A DNA stretch of 64,000 bases from Piromyces finnis. Its lineage: Eukaryota; Neocallimastigomycota; Neocallimastigomycetes; Neocallimastigales; Neocallimastigaceae. The translations under genes and the position numbers were made by a program. Below are positions 27,693-39,310 of the stretch, piece by piece. Below the pieces are notes generated by a model. That model was not told the DNA's origin, made no database searches, and saw only the letters and a program-made list of their open reading frames with translations. How positions within the stretch are numbered: position 1 is the stretch's first letter; each line of letters begins with the position of its first letter. Location: assembly GCA_002104945.1 (NCBI GenBank), contig MCFH01000015.1, positions 662,501 through 726,500 on the forward strand. Reading direction: 5' to 3'.

Positions 27693-29564
27693 TTACTCAA
27701 AAATATATTCCTTTTTACAAAAACCATAATCAACTTGACAACCAATACCACAATAATTTTCAGATTTACCACAATAGCCATCATAGGAACAACAAGTACC
27801 ATAAGGACAAATACCATAACCAAAACCACAGCGACCGAATTCTGGACTCATTATTGTCATGAATAAACCATACTTTATTTGACATCCTTGATCTGTACGA
27901 CAACTCTTCATTTCTCGAGTACAGTGACCATCAATGGAACAACAGGCATCTTCACACATTTTATTTCCTGAACGTACACCACAACCATCATAGATATTAT
28001 TGGAGGAATAGACGATATGTTTACCATTATTAATAAAAAGATTATGATCCTTTTGGGTGAGATCGCCAATCATGTCCTTTTCTGCCAATTTTGTTAAATA
28101 GGTAAGCATTGATTCTGTGGTAAATTTCATTTTTGGATGTTCACTCATAATAGTTGCAGCAACCCCCGCAATAATTGGAGTGGAAAATGAGGTACCACCA
28201 TCAATACCTCCCATAAGTTTATTCTTGAAGGTTTTATATTCAACTTTAGCGTATCCTGGACCGTAAATATCAACGACTTGACCATAATTTGAAAAATCGG
28301 CTTTGACATAGTTGGCTGTTTTCATTATATTTGTATTAATCATATCCCAGGTAGGATATTCAATATTATTAATACCAACGGTATCTATAGCACCAACACA
28401 AATGACATCCTTAAAGGAACAGGGATAACACGCTTCATTATAGCGTTCACTATACGCTTCTACAGCTTCATTACCGGCAGCCACAACAAATACAGCACCA
28501 GCATTTGACATTTCGGTAATCAACTCTTGTAAATAGTCGAGGGTTTCATATTTTTCACTGAGACTATAAAAACCGCCCAAGGAAAGATTAATTACAGCTT
28601 TGTATGGTCTAAATAAATTTTTCTTAATATATTGAAGTCCAGCCAGTATATCTGCTTCATGGAGCATATCTTGTTCATTAAGTAAGAAACCATAAACATT
28701 TGCCTTATTGGCAACCCCATGAATATTACCAGCAGCAACATCTGCTACTTCTGTTCCATGGTCATCTTGAATGGTAGGTACATGACAATTGGTCGTTGAG
28801 GCCATATTATAAACTTTACCATTTGTAATATTATAACCACATTTTACAATACGTTCATCAACGTTTGAAAATTCACGATAATCAAAATTAAATCCAGAAT
28901 CAATAATAAAAATATCTATATCTTTTCCGGCAGATTCTGGGTAATAAAAGTTTGTATCATACTTATTTACCAAATCATCCGAAAATTTTCCTTGTGAAAT
29001 TAAAGAAAGGTGTAAATCCGATTCATCTCGAATAGTAAAATTTTTCCAATTTGCTTCAAGTTGAATATCTCTTGTATTGTAATAAGAAAAAAATTGTAAT
29101 CCATGATTAGGTTCACACGCAATGATATTTGGAAGTTCTCTAACACTATTGACAACGTAAGGGGAAAGATAAGCATATAGTACTGATTTACTTTCAACAG
29201 AAGAAATAAGATAAACTAAATTTGATTCTCCAGAATTTCTTTTTCTTAATTGACCATTTTCCTCGAGTTCTTCAAGTACCGAAGGATCTTTATAAGTATC
29301 TTTATTGTCAATAATCAAGTCTTGAATATCATCTATTAATGAATTCAGGGTCATCACTTCATTTTCACGTTTTTGATAAGGAGAAGTATTATTAACAAAG
29401 ATCATATAAAACTTGTCTTTTTTAGAAAGTTCTTTGTTTTTTGTTTTTTTGTATTTTTTATAGGCAAAGTTTATTTTTTCATTTCCGTTTTTAGCATATA
29501 CCAATTCAATTAAAAAGAGAGCAATTATGTTTAAAAGAAAATAGAAATGTATTATATTTTTCAT
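27693..29564 (-). CDS. S8-E: secreted subtilisin-like protease with two CBM18, the first incomplete
   Basis: 623-aa intronless frame. Signal peptide at 1-24 ends ELVYA, followed by a Lys-rich spacer. I9-like propeptide about 51-155 (FYMIFVNN to PNIIACEPN). S8 domain: Asp222 in FIIDSGFNFDY (canonical), His269 in DDHGTEVADVAAG, Asn365 in VAAGNE, Ser459 in GGTSFSTPIIAG (close to canonical). CBM18-1 at about 527-567 keeps CGVRSG, CCSIDGHC and CQIKYG, but the terminal Cys is missing (YGLF). A spacer leads to CBM18-2 at about 578-616, which is complete (CGFGYG, CCSYDGYC, CQVDYGFC), with a short charged tail. The RKR site lies at 107-109. The stop is in poly-T-rich DNA. Likely an active secreted protease held at chitin mainly by CBM18-2. 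Confidence 0.93.
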   Translation of the reverse strand: MKNIIHFYFLLNIIALFLIELVYAKNGNEKINFAYKKYKKTKNKELSKKDKFYMIFVNNTSPYQKRENEVMTLNSLIDDIQDLIIDNKDTYKDPSVLEELEENGQLRKRNSGESNLVYLISSVESKSVLYAYLSPYVVNSVRELPNIIACEPNHGLQFFSYYNTRDIQLEANWKNFTIRDESDLHLSLISQGKFSDDLVNKYDTNFYYPESAGKDIDIFIIDSGFNFDYREFSNVDERIVKCGYNITNGKVYNMASTTNCHVPTIQDDHGTEVADVAAGNIHGVANKANVYGFLLNEQDMLHEADILAGLQYIKKNLFRPYKAVINLSLGGFYSLSEKYETLDYLQELITEMSNAGAVFVVAAGNEAVEAYSERYNEACYPCSFKDVICVGAIDTVGINNIEYPTWDMINTNIMKTANYVKADFSNYGQVVDIYGPGYAKVEYKTFKNKLMGGIDGGTSFSTPIIAGVAATIMSEHPKMKFTTESMLTYLTKLAEKDMIGDLTQKDHNLFINNGKHIVYSSNNIYDGCGVRSGNKMCEDACCSIDGHCTREMKSCRTDQGCQIKYGLFMTIMSPEFGRCGFGYGICPYGTCCSYDGYCGKSENYCGIGCQVDYGFCKKEYIFE

Positions 29565-30783
29565 TTTATAAAATTCAATTTTATAAAATACTATATAAAT
29601 TGATTAAATATTTCTGTTTTATATATAATATAATATGTATATTCTTAAATTATTAAGAATGCTATTAAAATTTTGTCAAAAAATTTTAATTTTTTTTTTT
29701 TTTCTAAATTTTATTCAAAATTTTTTTTTTTTATTTTATTTTAATTGTAAAATTAGAAATTTTTAATTTTTTCAATTAAAAATATTCAATTGAATTATTT
29801 ATTTCTTTTTCTGTTAATTTTAACAATTAAAAAATTGAGTTTCTTATTATAGAAAATTTGGATTTCTTTTATAATATTAATTAAATTCCACAACTATAAA
29901 ATTGAAAATTTTAAGATTTTTGAATTTAATTACGAATATTATCAAAATGACTGTAATGATTTTTTGAATTTTTTTTTTTTATTAAAAATATTGGTTTTCT
30001 TTTTAGTCTTCTTTCTTCATTTATTTGATAAATAATGATAAATTATTTTTAAATTTGTAATGGGGAATGGGATTTTGAAATTGATATAAAATGATGATTA
30101 GACTTAAATGATAGGAATTTTCATTAAATGTTAAATAGGTATAAGAATAGAAATTTGAATTTCTTTCTTTTTTTTTATTTTATTTTGTTTTTTAATTGAT
30201 GTTTAATTATTATTATTTTGGTATATATTCGGTATAAATAAATAAATTTACACTATAGTTTTTTTAAAAAAAAAAAGGTTTTTTTTTCTTTTATATAAAA
30301 TTTTTATTTTTTTTTAATAATATTAAATAATAATATTAAATATTGTGATTATTATAATATTATAATATTAACTATTCTTTTTATTAAATATTAATTAATA
30401 ATAAAATAAAAAAAAATCTTTTATTTTTATAGCTAAAATTACCTAGATAAAATTTTTACTTTCCTACAATTTAACCTGTTAATATTTAATAAATTTTTAT
30501 TATTATTTAAAATTATTTAATAAATTTCGTACTCTTTTTTTTATTATTCAATTAAAATTATCAATTTAAATTTAATTAATTTAAATTAATTTAATTTTTT
30601 AAATAAAACTTTAATTGATAGAAAATAAATAAACCACTAAATTGACCTACAACATTAAAACCAGTACCAGAAATAAAACCAAAAAAGAACAATAATAAAA
30701 AATATTAATTATTCCTTTTTTGTTTTTTTTTTGTCTTTTTTCAAATTAAAAAAAAAAAAAGTTATAATTACTACCTATTTCTA

Positions 30784-30839
<56 letters not shown>

Positions 30840-30867
30840 TAGAATAATAATAATAAACATAATAAAC

Positions 30868-30932
<65 letters not shown>

Positions 30933-30935
30933 TAA

Positions 30936-30968
<33 letters not shown>

Positions 30969-31039
30969 TAGAATAATAATAATAATTAGAATAATAATAA
31001 TTAGAATAATAATAATAATTAGAATAATAATAATAATTA

Positions 31040-31074
<35 letters not shown>

Positions 31075-32584
31075 GTAATTAAAATAATAATAATAATAAT
31101 TAATAATGATAATGAAGTGAGTATGTAAGAATTATTTATTACTTTATTAAAGTATAACTTTTATTATTAACAAACCAAAAAAACTAAAAAAATGAACAGG
31201 AATAACACATATAAGCTTTTATAAGTAATAATATTTATTAATGATATAATAAAGTAATATATCTATATCTCTTTCTCTCTATCTCTCTATATATTTTTTA
31301 TTTATTAGTTAATATATATAGTTTTAGTAAATGAATTTATATATACTTTAAATAAATCGTTTTTTTTTTTTTAATGAAAATATTAGAGTATCGTTAGAGA
31401 AATACAAAATCAATGAATTTTTTCTTCTTTTTTTTTTTTTTATACACTTTAAAAAAGTTTCATCTTTTTCTATTCATTCACTTATTCATTCATTCATTCA
31501 TTTTTTTAATTTCATGTCTTTCCTTTTAATATTGTTTTTCTTTTCCATTTTTTTAAATTATTATTATTTTAATATTTTGATTCATTTATTGGTATTAATT
31601 ATATTTCATTATTTTATTATAAATTAATAAATAATACATAGGTCGTCGGTAGAAGTTTATCATTAATGATGGTGATGATTTACCAATCCAATAATTGTAA
31701 CTATAATTATTATTAAATAGGATGAAATAAAAATTATATATTTAATAATAATGACAGTGTAAAGTTTTAATATTATTGATGATGATTATAATTGTTACTA
31801 TAATTAAATTATATTAGTATTAACAATACAACTACAACTACAATTACAATTACAATTATAGCAAATAATTTTTATCATATAAAAGAGTATATTATAGGTA
31901 GTTTATAGTTTATCAACTATTTTTATCTATATATATAAAGAAATATAGGTAATAAGAATAATTACTATAATTCTATAAAGGCTTCTAAGGAATAATATAT
32001 AAGTTGTATTAGGTTAAAATCAAAAAAAAAAAAAAAAAAGAGTCATATAAAAGTTCAACTTTCATTTAGAACTTTTTTGTACAAAGAATTTTTTAGAGCA
32101 TCACGTGTATTGTTTATGTTGATCATAGTAATATGTTCAAGTCACATATTATTTTTATGAATTACACTTTGAATATATGAATAATCACATGGAACTGTTA
32201 AATGTTTTTTTTAGTTAATTTAATGTTTTTCATCGTAATAGTTTTTTAATATAATAATGAGGAAAAGTAATCTATCCAACTCTCTTAAATTCATTTATTA
32301 TAACATTTGATAATTTATTATTACTATTATTATCAATACCAACATCAATAGTTCATTACTCTATTTATTTTGAAAAGCAAAAAAAAAAAAATTTTTTTTT
32401 CTTTCTCTATTTCACTACACTACAATAATACAATATAATCAAATGTCTACTGTAATATTGTAATAAATTTTAAATCAAAGATTGTAATTTATTTATTATC
32501 TTTCAATAAATCCATTTCTAAATCATGTCAAATCAATCAATGATATTAACTTTAATTGAATAAATATAATGAATGGTTGTTTCC

Positions 32585-32623
<39 letters not shown>

Positions 32624-33701
32624 TAATGAAAAAATATATATAATTATTTGTCTCTATATAATAATTAATATATTCATTCAAGTATTTACTTTTAATCTAA
32701 ATAAAGCAATCTCTTTATATAATGAATATTCAGCATTCAGATGATATAGAAATTCAAATAATTTTTTGTTTTATTTTTCTTAGACTTTTTTTTTTTTTTT
32801 TTTTGTAGTAATAGAATAATGTTAGACTTTTTTTTTATTATTATTATAGTAATAGAATATTGTTAGAAGTAATTATTCAACTTTAAAAATTCAATGATAT
32901 TAAAAAAAAAAAAAAAAGCATGTGGATAGTTGGACGGCATTATAATAAATTAATAAATTTTTATGTTTGAAATCAGGTATCTATCCTAATACAACTAAAA
33001 TGACATAATAATTCAATTTAATGACAATTCAAGAAACCAAACCAAATTAGTCTATCAGCATTCTATATACACTGGTTTGCTTCAGATATATATTATTGTT
33101 ATTATTATTATTATTGTTATTAATAAGAGAGGTTCCAATTAAAAAAAAACTAATTAACACTTTAAAACCAATTTATATTATTTTTAAGAATAACAAAAAA
33201 GATAAAATAATGTTTTTTTTAAGTAATCATACTTTAAATAAAGAATTTAATAAAATTATATTTTGACATAATATAAATTAACCAGGAGGAGGGGTAGGGG
33301 AAAAATAAAAATAAAAACAATCCATTAAATAAGGAAAAATAACAAGTTATTATTATAATCATCAATGATATAATTTTTCTATTTTTCTTTTTTTTTCCCT
33401 TTTAAATAAGTTAGTCATTTATTAAAAGTAAATAAAGGAAAAATAGAAAAATAGAAATCAAAATTTCTATTCCTATTCATAATACTATTAAAATACCAAA
33501 ACAAAAAAAAAAAAAAAATTTTTTTTTTGCTAGTAATACTATATAGGTATATGCTATTTTCTTTAATACTTTTTATTATTAAATGTGTACACGATGTATA
33601 TATATTTTATTAGATAGATTATATCTATCTATTTTAATTAATATTCTATTTTATTTTTATTTTTAATTTAGTTTACTTTTTTATTATATTATTTCAAGAT
33701 T

Positions 33702-33747
<46 letters not shown>
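29565..33747. other. Long AT-rich intergenic stretch
   Basis: About 4.2 kb with no supported gene. Contents: the AAT array at 30784-31110, a G-rich patch near 33283-33300 (AGGAGGAGGGGTAGGGG), and a roughly 40-base poly-T run at 33707-33749 that directly abuts the end of the next gene. Short frames such as 32556-32744 are low complexity. Confidence 0.65.
30784..31110. repeat. (AAT)n array with AATTAGAAT interruptions
   Basis: About 330 bp of AAT/TAA units broken by short ATTAGAATA and AAACATAAT variants. Simple microsatellite. Confidence 0.95.
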
Positions 33748-33752
<5 letters not shown>

Positions 33753-34128
33753 GCTTTAATAAAGCTTTAAACTCTTCTGGAAACTTTTTGTATCTTTGTT
33801 TAAGAGATTCCGGAACACCTTCTGGAAAAAGATCCTTGAGTGGTTGTGGAACACCATTTTTAAACATTTGAATAATTTCAGCTGGTTTCTTTCCTCTGAA
33901 TAAGCTTTTAACTTCTTCTGGTAAACCATTAGGATAACGTTCTTTAAGTTCTGGTGGCATTCCACCGAACATTTCCTTTAATTTTTCTTGACCATTATTT
34001 AAGTAGAAATAATACATTTCTTCTGGTATACCATTTGGGAAAATATCAGTTATTTTGGTATTTTCTGGGTTAGCCATAAGGTATTCAATTTTTTCAAACA
34101 TTTTTTGAAAGTCTGATGGTGGAGACAT
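33748..34128 (-). CDS. Small protein of 12-residue FPNG-type repeats (126 aa)
   Basis: I do not recognise this family. The frame starts MSPPSDFQKM with no signal peptide or membrane segment. After a roughly 28-residue leader it consists largely of 12-residue units: RYPNGLPEEVKS (64-75), LFRGKKPAEIIQ (76-87), MFKNGVPQPLKD (88-99), LFPEGVPESLKQ (100-111), RYKKFPEEFKA (112-122). Degenerate units lie at 29-40 (IFPNGIPEEMYY) and 53-63. Each unit has an aromatic/Gly-Pro half and a short amphipathic Leu-Lys half, which suggests a repeated turn-helix solenoid; that is inference. Coding-like base use contrasts sharply with the flanking DNA. It shares its repeat and strand with the gene at 35570-35809, 1.4 kb away, so the two are tandem paralogues. 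Probably cytosolic. Function unknown. Confidence 0.8.
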
Positions 34129-35569
34129 GGCGTTTTTCTATTTAAATATTAATTTTATTATATGTACAATATGAATTTTCTATTTTATATCTATCTCTAT
34201 CAAAAAGTATTATTACAATATAAAAGGTATAAAAATAAGAATATTAGAATTATAATGTATTACAAAAATTTCTAAAGAATTTTAATTTCGAAGAATAATG
34301 CAACTAATTTTTATTTTTTATATTTTCAATTCCACAAATTCTTTTTTTATTTTCAATTAATATCCATAATTAAAATGTTTATTTTTTTTATTTGTTATCT
34401 CGATTGAAAAAAATATTCTATATATGCATATATATATATTTAGTAAAAAATAATTCCTTATTCCTCTTTTTCAATATTATTGTTTTTGTTATTCTTATAT
34501 ATTTAAACGTTAATATATCTATTTATTCTTACTATTCATCTAAAATTGAATTCTTTTAAAATTTATAAAGTAATCTTTACTTTTATAATGGAAATTATAA
34601 TTATCCAATGATAACAAGTATTATCCACTTCAAAAAAAAAAAAAAAGACTATTATTTTATTTGTCTTGTAAAATACTAATTTACTAAATAAACATATATA
34701 TTATTTTGGAAAATTTCAAATTTCAACTATAAAAGAATGGAAAGTGTCAGCAAAACAACAATTACTTTATATAATTTAACGATAGCTTTCACTTAATAGA
34801 TTTATTATTATACTGTTGTATTAATAGGCTAAAAAAATTATTGTATTATATTGTATTTTCTATTATTCTCATTGACTTTACCTTGCTTTACTATTTTTGT
34901 TTTTTTTTAGAAAAAAAAAAAAGAAAAGGTTTACATATAAAAAGAAAAAAATTTTTTTAATTAATTTAAATAAGAATTTACTTGTATGGCTTATATAAAT
35001 TTAATTATAGTAAAAATATATTTACAATTAATATATTATATATTTTTTGTGGCTATTATAAAATAAATGACATATTAATTTAATATATAATTTTTCAAAA
35101 TTTATCCACTTTTTTGTAATTTAAACACACACAAACACACACAAACACACGCATCCCATTCCCATTCACCTACACCATTAATTAGCCTACACTTTACTAT
35201 TAAATCAATAAATTTCATCCATCCTTATATTTAAAAGTTTTTTTTATTATTTATTTTTTTTTAAATGAAAAGTTGTTTATTTAAAAAAAAAGTATAATAT
35301 AATAAATATATTATAACAATTTTTTCTTCTAAACATCATTGTATATAAACATTCTCTATTTTTATTTATTCTAAATCTAATTTCAAAAGTTTATAAACAT
35401 TTTGTACTTATATACATAAAAGATACTAGTATCAAACATTGTTCTATTCATAAAACAATTGGTAAAATAGTAATTGTTTTTTTTTTTAACATTTATAATA
35501 GTAAAACCTATGATAAAGTTAAAAGATAAAGAAGAAAAAAGAAACAAAAATTTTCTTTCTTTAAAGCAT
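34129..35569. other. Intergenic DNA between the two FPNG-repeat genes
   Basis: AT-rich with no gene. A small ACACACAA repeat at about 35127-35150 is followed by a pyrimidine-rich CATCCCATTCCCATTC patch, unusual in this window and of unknown meaning. Confidence 0.6.
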
Positions 35570-35809
35570 TTAGAGTTGAGCTTGCATTTCCTTAAGGTAA
35601 GCTAATAAATCAGCTGGTGGACCATCCTTGAAAATCTTAAGATCTTCTGGAACTTGACCTTCTGGGAAAAGAGCCTTTAACTTTGGTGGCATTTGACCTG
35701 GTTCACCACCTTCAAAGAGATCCTTTGGTGGACCATTTGGGAAAAGCTTCTTCCAGGATTCTGGAGCACCGTTTGGGAAGTATTTCTTAACGACTTCTGG
35801 GACTGGCAT
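35570..35809 (-). CDS. Small protein of 12-residue FPNG-type repeats (79 aa)
   Basis: Paralogue of the neighbouring 126-aa protein; family not recognised. Units: YFPNGAPESWKK (10-21), LFPNGPPKD with a GGEPGQ insertion (22-39), MPPKLKA (40-46), LFPEGQVPEDLK (47-58), IFKDGPPADLLA (59-70), and a helical tail YLKEMQAQL (71-79). There is no signal peptide, membrane segment or cysteine. The start MPVPEVVKK is the first Met, and the sequence upstream is plain AT-rich DNA. GC is clearly higher than the flanks, and codon use is that of a well-expressed gene, with few Asn/Ile strings. Decayed copies of its 3' half occur at 39.7-40.5 kb, showing that the family once had more members here. Role unknown. 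Confidence 0.8.
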   Translation of the reverse strand: MPVPEVVKKYFPNGAPESWKKLFPNGPPKDLFEGGEPGQMPPKLKALFPEGQVPEDLKIFKDGPPADLLAYLKEMQAQL

Positions 35810-37080
35810 GATGATTTTTAATAAATAAATTTATAATGAATAATTAAAAAAAATAAAAATTTCATTTTGAAATAAAGCCATCGGTATTTATACTTTTTTT
35901 TTTTTTTTTAAAAAAAATATTTAATTGATAATTTATCAAAAAACAAAAGAATCAATGCTTTCTTATCTTTGTATATTACAATATAATGATAACATATAGT
36001 AAATATATATAGATCAATTAAAAAGTATATATTTATTTATATTCATTTGTATTTTTTATTTTCTTTTATGGAAATAATAAAAAAAAGGCACTTTTTTTTT
36101 TTTAATAAAAACAACGTTTCATATTTTTATTAATTATTAATGTTCTATTTCCAAAAAAAAAAAAATAAACAAATTGAAATATTTTATCCATTCATTCGAT
36201 TTCTATGGATAGGAAAAGAAAATGAAATGAGTGGTGAAAACAAACCATAAAAAAAAAATACCAAATTTGATCCAATTTTATAATTTTAAAACAATTTTTC
36301 TAATTTCTTTTTTAATTTTCTTTGTTGTTTTTAATAGATTTTAAAATTAATTTTTATATTAATTTTCCTTTATTAGGAATAATTAAATTTTAATTTAATT
36401 TAACATAAAAAATTAGATTTTATAATAAATTAAAAAATGAAACCAGATAAAAACTTTATTTATTATTAAAATTGATCTACCTCTATGAATTAAATTAAAT
36501 TAATATAATTCTATATATTAATTATATGGATGATTTTTATTTTCAAATTTAATTATTCGTTCCTACAAAATTAAAAAACATTTTTTTTTTTAAAAAAAAA
36601 ATAAAGTTTTATTAAATTTAATTATTTAACATTTCTCTTATAGAAAATGAAAAATGATATAAAATAAAAAAAGATAGAAATAAACATTCTGTCCATTTAA
36701 TATTGGAATTAGTAAAAAAAGAAGAGGAATGCATGGTAATGAATTGTTTATCACTAAATACTATTTCTTTTTTTTTTTTCTTTTTTTACTTATTCTTTTT
36801 TTAATTTAATGTTTTTCTGTCTTTCTTGTTTATTTTATCGAGGTGGTTTGTTTATTTTTTTGGCATATATTATTGATTCAATTTTAATATATTATCCTTT
36901 ATATATATAATAAATAAAATATATAGAAAAAATTTGTTTTGTTTCATAAAATTTTAAAACAAATTATAAACTAATCTATTAATAAGTTGTGTAACCTAAT
37001 TATTTTTTAATTAAAATAATTAATTACAAAATATTAAAAAAAAAAAAGTAAACAAAACAAAAAAAAGAAAAGAAAAGCAT
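35810..37080. other. AT-rich intergenic DNA
   Basis: 5' flank of the 79-aa gene and further AT-rich sequence. I see no gene, repeat array or RNA. Confidence 0.6.
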
Positions 37081-37084
37081 GATG

Positions 37085-37400
37085 AGAGATGGTTTGAATG
37101 TATTGCTATTGAGATGGTTACTATGAAGTTGTTATTATGAATTGTTGTTATATAGTTGTGATTATGAAATGTTGTTTTGTGGTGTTATTATGATGAATTA
37201 TTGTTCATAGGATAAGTTTTGATGAGAAACTTTTATTATTCTTATACGATTTTATTATGAGATATTGTTATGTGGCGTTATTACAAGTTTTAAGTTGCTT
37301 CTATAAGACATTACTATAGAATTATTATTATTAAAGTATTGTTATTATTACAATGAGTTTGTTATTATAAAGTTGTCATTAGAAGATATTGCTTTTTTTA
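37085..37400. repeat. Degenerate GTTATTATGA-type repeat
   Basis: Loose variants of ATGAAGTTGTTATT recur about every 15-25 bases through this stretch, without exact periodicity. It lies at the left edge of the retroelement relic and has lower A-run content than its surroundings. Function unknown; probably an old, mutated satellite-like patch. Confidence 0.5.
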
Positions 37401-37590
37401 TTGTGAAAGCTACTGACACTCCATAAAACAGCACAGCAGCAGTATTGATAAGCGATTGGACTCTGTGAGTTTTATTTTTGTTGGAGCCAAGTAATGGAGC
37501 ATAATAAGAGATTTAACTTATAATATAGGAATGAATGACTGTATTTTTTAAACCAATAAGAGCACAATTGTTGGTAAGAAAGCTCTTGAA

Positions 37591-37712
37591 AGATAATAAA
37601 GATTTTTTAAACTTTTATGAACATGTTAAAAAGATAATAAAGATTTTTTAAACTTTTATGAACATGTTAAAAAGATAATAAAGATTTTTTAAACTTTTAT
37701 GAACATGTTAGA
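37591..37712. repeat. 41-bp direct tandem repeat, three copies
   Basis: Units begin AGATAATAAAGATTTTTTAA at 37591, 37632 and 37673. The first two are 41 bp and identical. The third matches through AACATGTTA and then diverges. It lies within or beside the decayed retrotransposon. Confidence 0.9.
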
Positions 37713-37941
37713 TAGAATAGGAGTCAGAAAAAGATCTTCATTGAAAGGGAATTCCAAGATAGGTAGAGCAGGAAATCTTTGGAATCGAGTACATACCGAT
37801 GTAAAATGTTGGGTCTGCATAACTAGAGGATCTATTAAAGTTGATAGGTTTAACACCAACAAATTGCACACTTGTTTATTCCAAAAGATATTTCATTTAA
37901 ATTAACCCAATCAAGAACTAGATTAAGCACGTTTCTTGGAT

Positions 37942-38129
37942 ATGCTCTCTAATGAATTTCCTATCAACTGTGGTGTAAGAAAAGGATGTCCTCTTTCTCT
38001 TATTCTATTTAATCTCTTCATCAACGATATTTTAAATAAATGTGAAAGGCTTGGTGTTAGTTTATGAAATAAACGTTGCTGTGATGGCCTTTTTGCTAAT
38101 GATGGCATTGTTTTGCAAGAGTTTTAGAG
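37942..38129 (+). pseudogene. Reverse transcriptase fragment of a non-LTR retrotransposon
   Basis: In one frame the DNA reads NEFPINCGVRKGCPLSLILF, then NLFINDILNKCERLGVSL, a stop, then CCDGLFANDGIVLQEF and another stop. This is the core of a LINE-type reverse transcriptase: the GV.QGCPLSP.LFN motif followed by the active-site block normally reading DGLFADD. The active-site Asp pair is broken (AND), there is an in-frame stop, and flanking RT domains are not readable on this strand. Clearly dead. Confidence 0.8.
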
Positions 38130-38149
38130 GTAGAAATGGAGAAACGGGA

Positions 38150-38760
38150 CCATTAATATCCTATGCTATTTGATTAATATGATAGAAACGGATGACTCTT
38201 TCCCAAAAACTACAATTTAAGCTATGATTTGTAGCATCAGATGCAAGATTTTCATAATGTTCAGTCCAACGTTTTAGTTGTTGTTCTTTTAGAGAAAATA
38301 AACCCTTACCATTTCTTGTCCTTAATGATTGAAACATGTAAGGAAGAATTAACTTGGTTTGACAAGTTTTCTAAGGCTTTTCCAATCTTGTCTAAAAATT
38401 TTGTCGAAAGAGTGTTTTGCCGAAAGAGTGTTTACCAATAGAGACAGCATTTGCTTTACAAAGATGGGATCTGAATTTACTCTTAACCTTTTTGATAGTA
38501 TTACATAAATTTTGGTGAAGGTAATTTTCCATGTTAGCACAATCCGAGAGAGCTTAATATTTTCGTAAGCCAGGTGTTTTTCATGTGATAAATTTGTGTT
38601 GTGCTGTATTGAGGGCAATGGAATGTTGAACCTTTTAAATACACAGGCACAATGGTTTTTTTAATTTCTTTACCTATAGCTTTGGAAGTATCTAAAAATT
38701 TGGAAACCCTATCATCAGCTGATAGAAAATGATTATAAAAGATAAAGGAATGTTACGTTG
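38150..38760 (-). pseudogene. Pre-RT linker region of a non-LTR retrotransposon ORF2, frameshifted
   Basis: Read on the minus strand, several frames joined by shifts give LINE ORF2-like pieces, in order: HFLSADDRVSKFLDTSKAIG, IVPVYLKGSTFHCP, NMENYLHQNLCNTIKKVKSK and, most diagnostic, NGKGLFSLKEQQLKRWTEHY followed by ENLASD. The last matches the conserved DK.G.L....E.L.RW.EHFE.L block that precedes the RT domain in many LINEs. Multiple shifts and stops show decay. It points opposite to the RT fragment at 37942-38129. Confidence 0.7.
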
Positions 38761-38800
38761 TTGTATATCATATATAAATAAATAATATTATTTTCTTTTT

Positions 38801-39300
38801 TTTTTTTTCACTGATAATAACAATTTTATTAATACACTTAAAATATTTTAACAACAAACTTTTTTCAACGATTCTTTTTTTTTTTTTTTTTTTTCTTATA
38901 GAGATTTTTTTATTCTCAAATATTTATAAACATTTTTATAAATGAATTATTTTTGAAAAATAAAAAGAAAAAGAAAAAAAAAATAAAATGAAAAAAAAAA
39001 AAAACAAATTGAAAAAAAAAAAAATAAAATAAAAAAAAAAAGTTATAAATTAATAGGAAACATAATAAAGTAATATTATATAATATATATAGAAAGAAAG
39101 AAAGAAAGAAAGTAGAAAATTATTTTTTTAATTGAGAAAAAAAAAATAGAATAAGGGAATGAATAATATTATACAAAGATTAAAAAAAAAAGGAATTTAT
39201 CTAATAAAATACAAATATATATTAAACATAAACAAATTTATAATAAAAAAATAATAAAGATAAAAATAAAAACAAAAATGTGTAAAACATTTTTTTTCTT
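38801..39300. other. AT-rich, purine-run intergenic DNA
   Basis: Poly-A/poly-T with GAAA repeats (for example four GAAA units near 39095-39110). No gene. Confidence 0.6.
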
Positions 39301-39310
39301 TATTTTTTAG

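Larger units (their letters stand above)
37401..38800. mobile_element. Decayed non-LTR (LINE-like) retrotransposon region
   Basis: Outer limits are estimated from the change in base composition, since this block lacks the usual long A/T runs. It includes the RT core on plus, the pre-RT segment on minus and the 41-bp repeats. No poly-A tail, target-site duplication or intact frame can be assigned. The 37699-37905 segment has an open frame (MNMLDRIGVRKRSSLKG...) of unrecognised origin that may also derive from the element. Confidence 0.6.

Noticed and set aside
27504-27866. Plus-strand frame rich in Thr/Ile near the end of S8-E
   Set aside because: Its second half is the antisense of the Cys-rich CBM18 codons and its first half is low complexity.
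37699-37905. 68-aa frame as an independent gene
   Set aside because: It lies in the decayed retroelement block, has no family match and no gene-like flanks; kept only as a possible part of the element.
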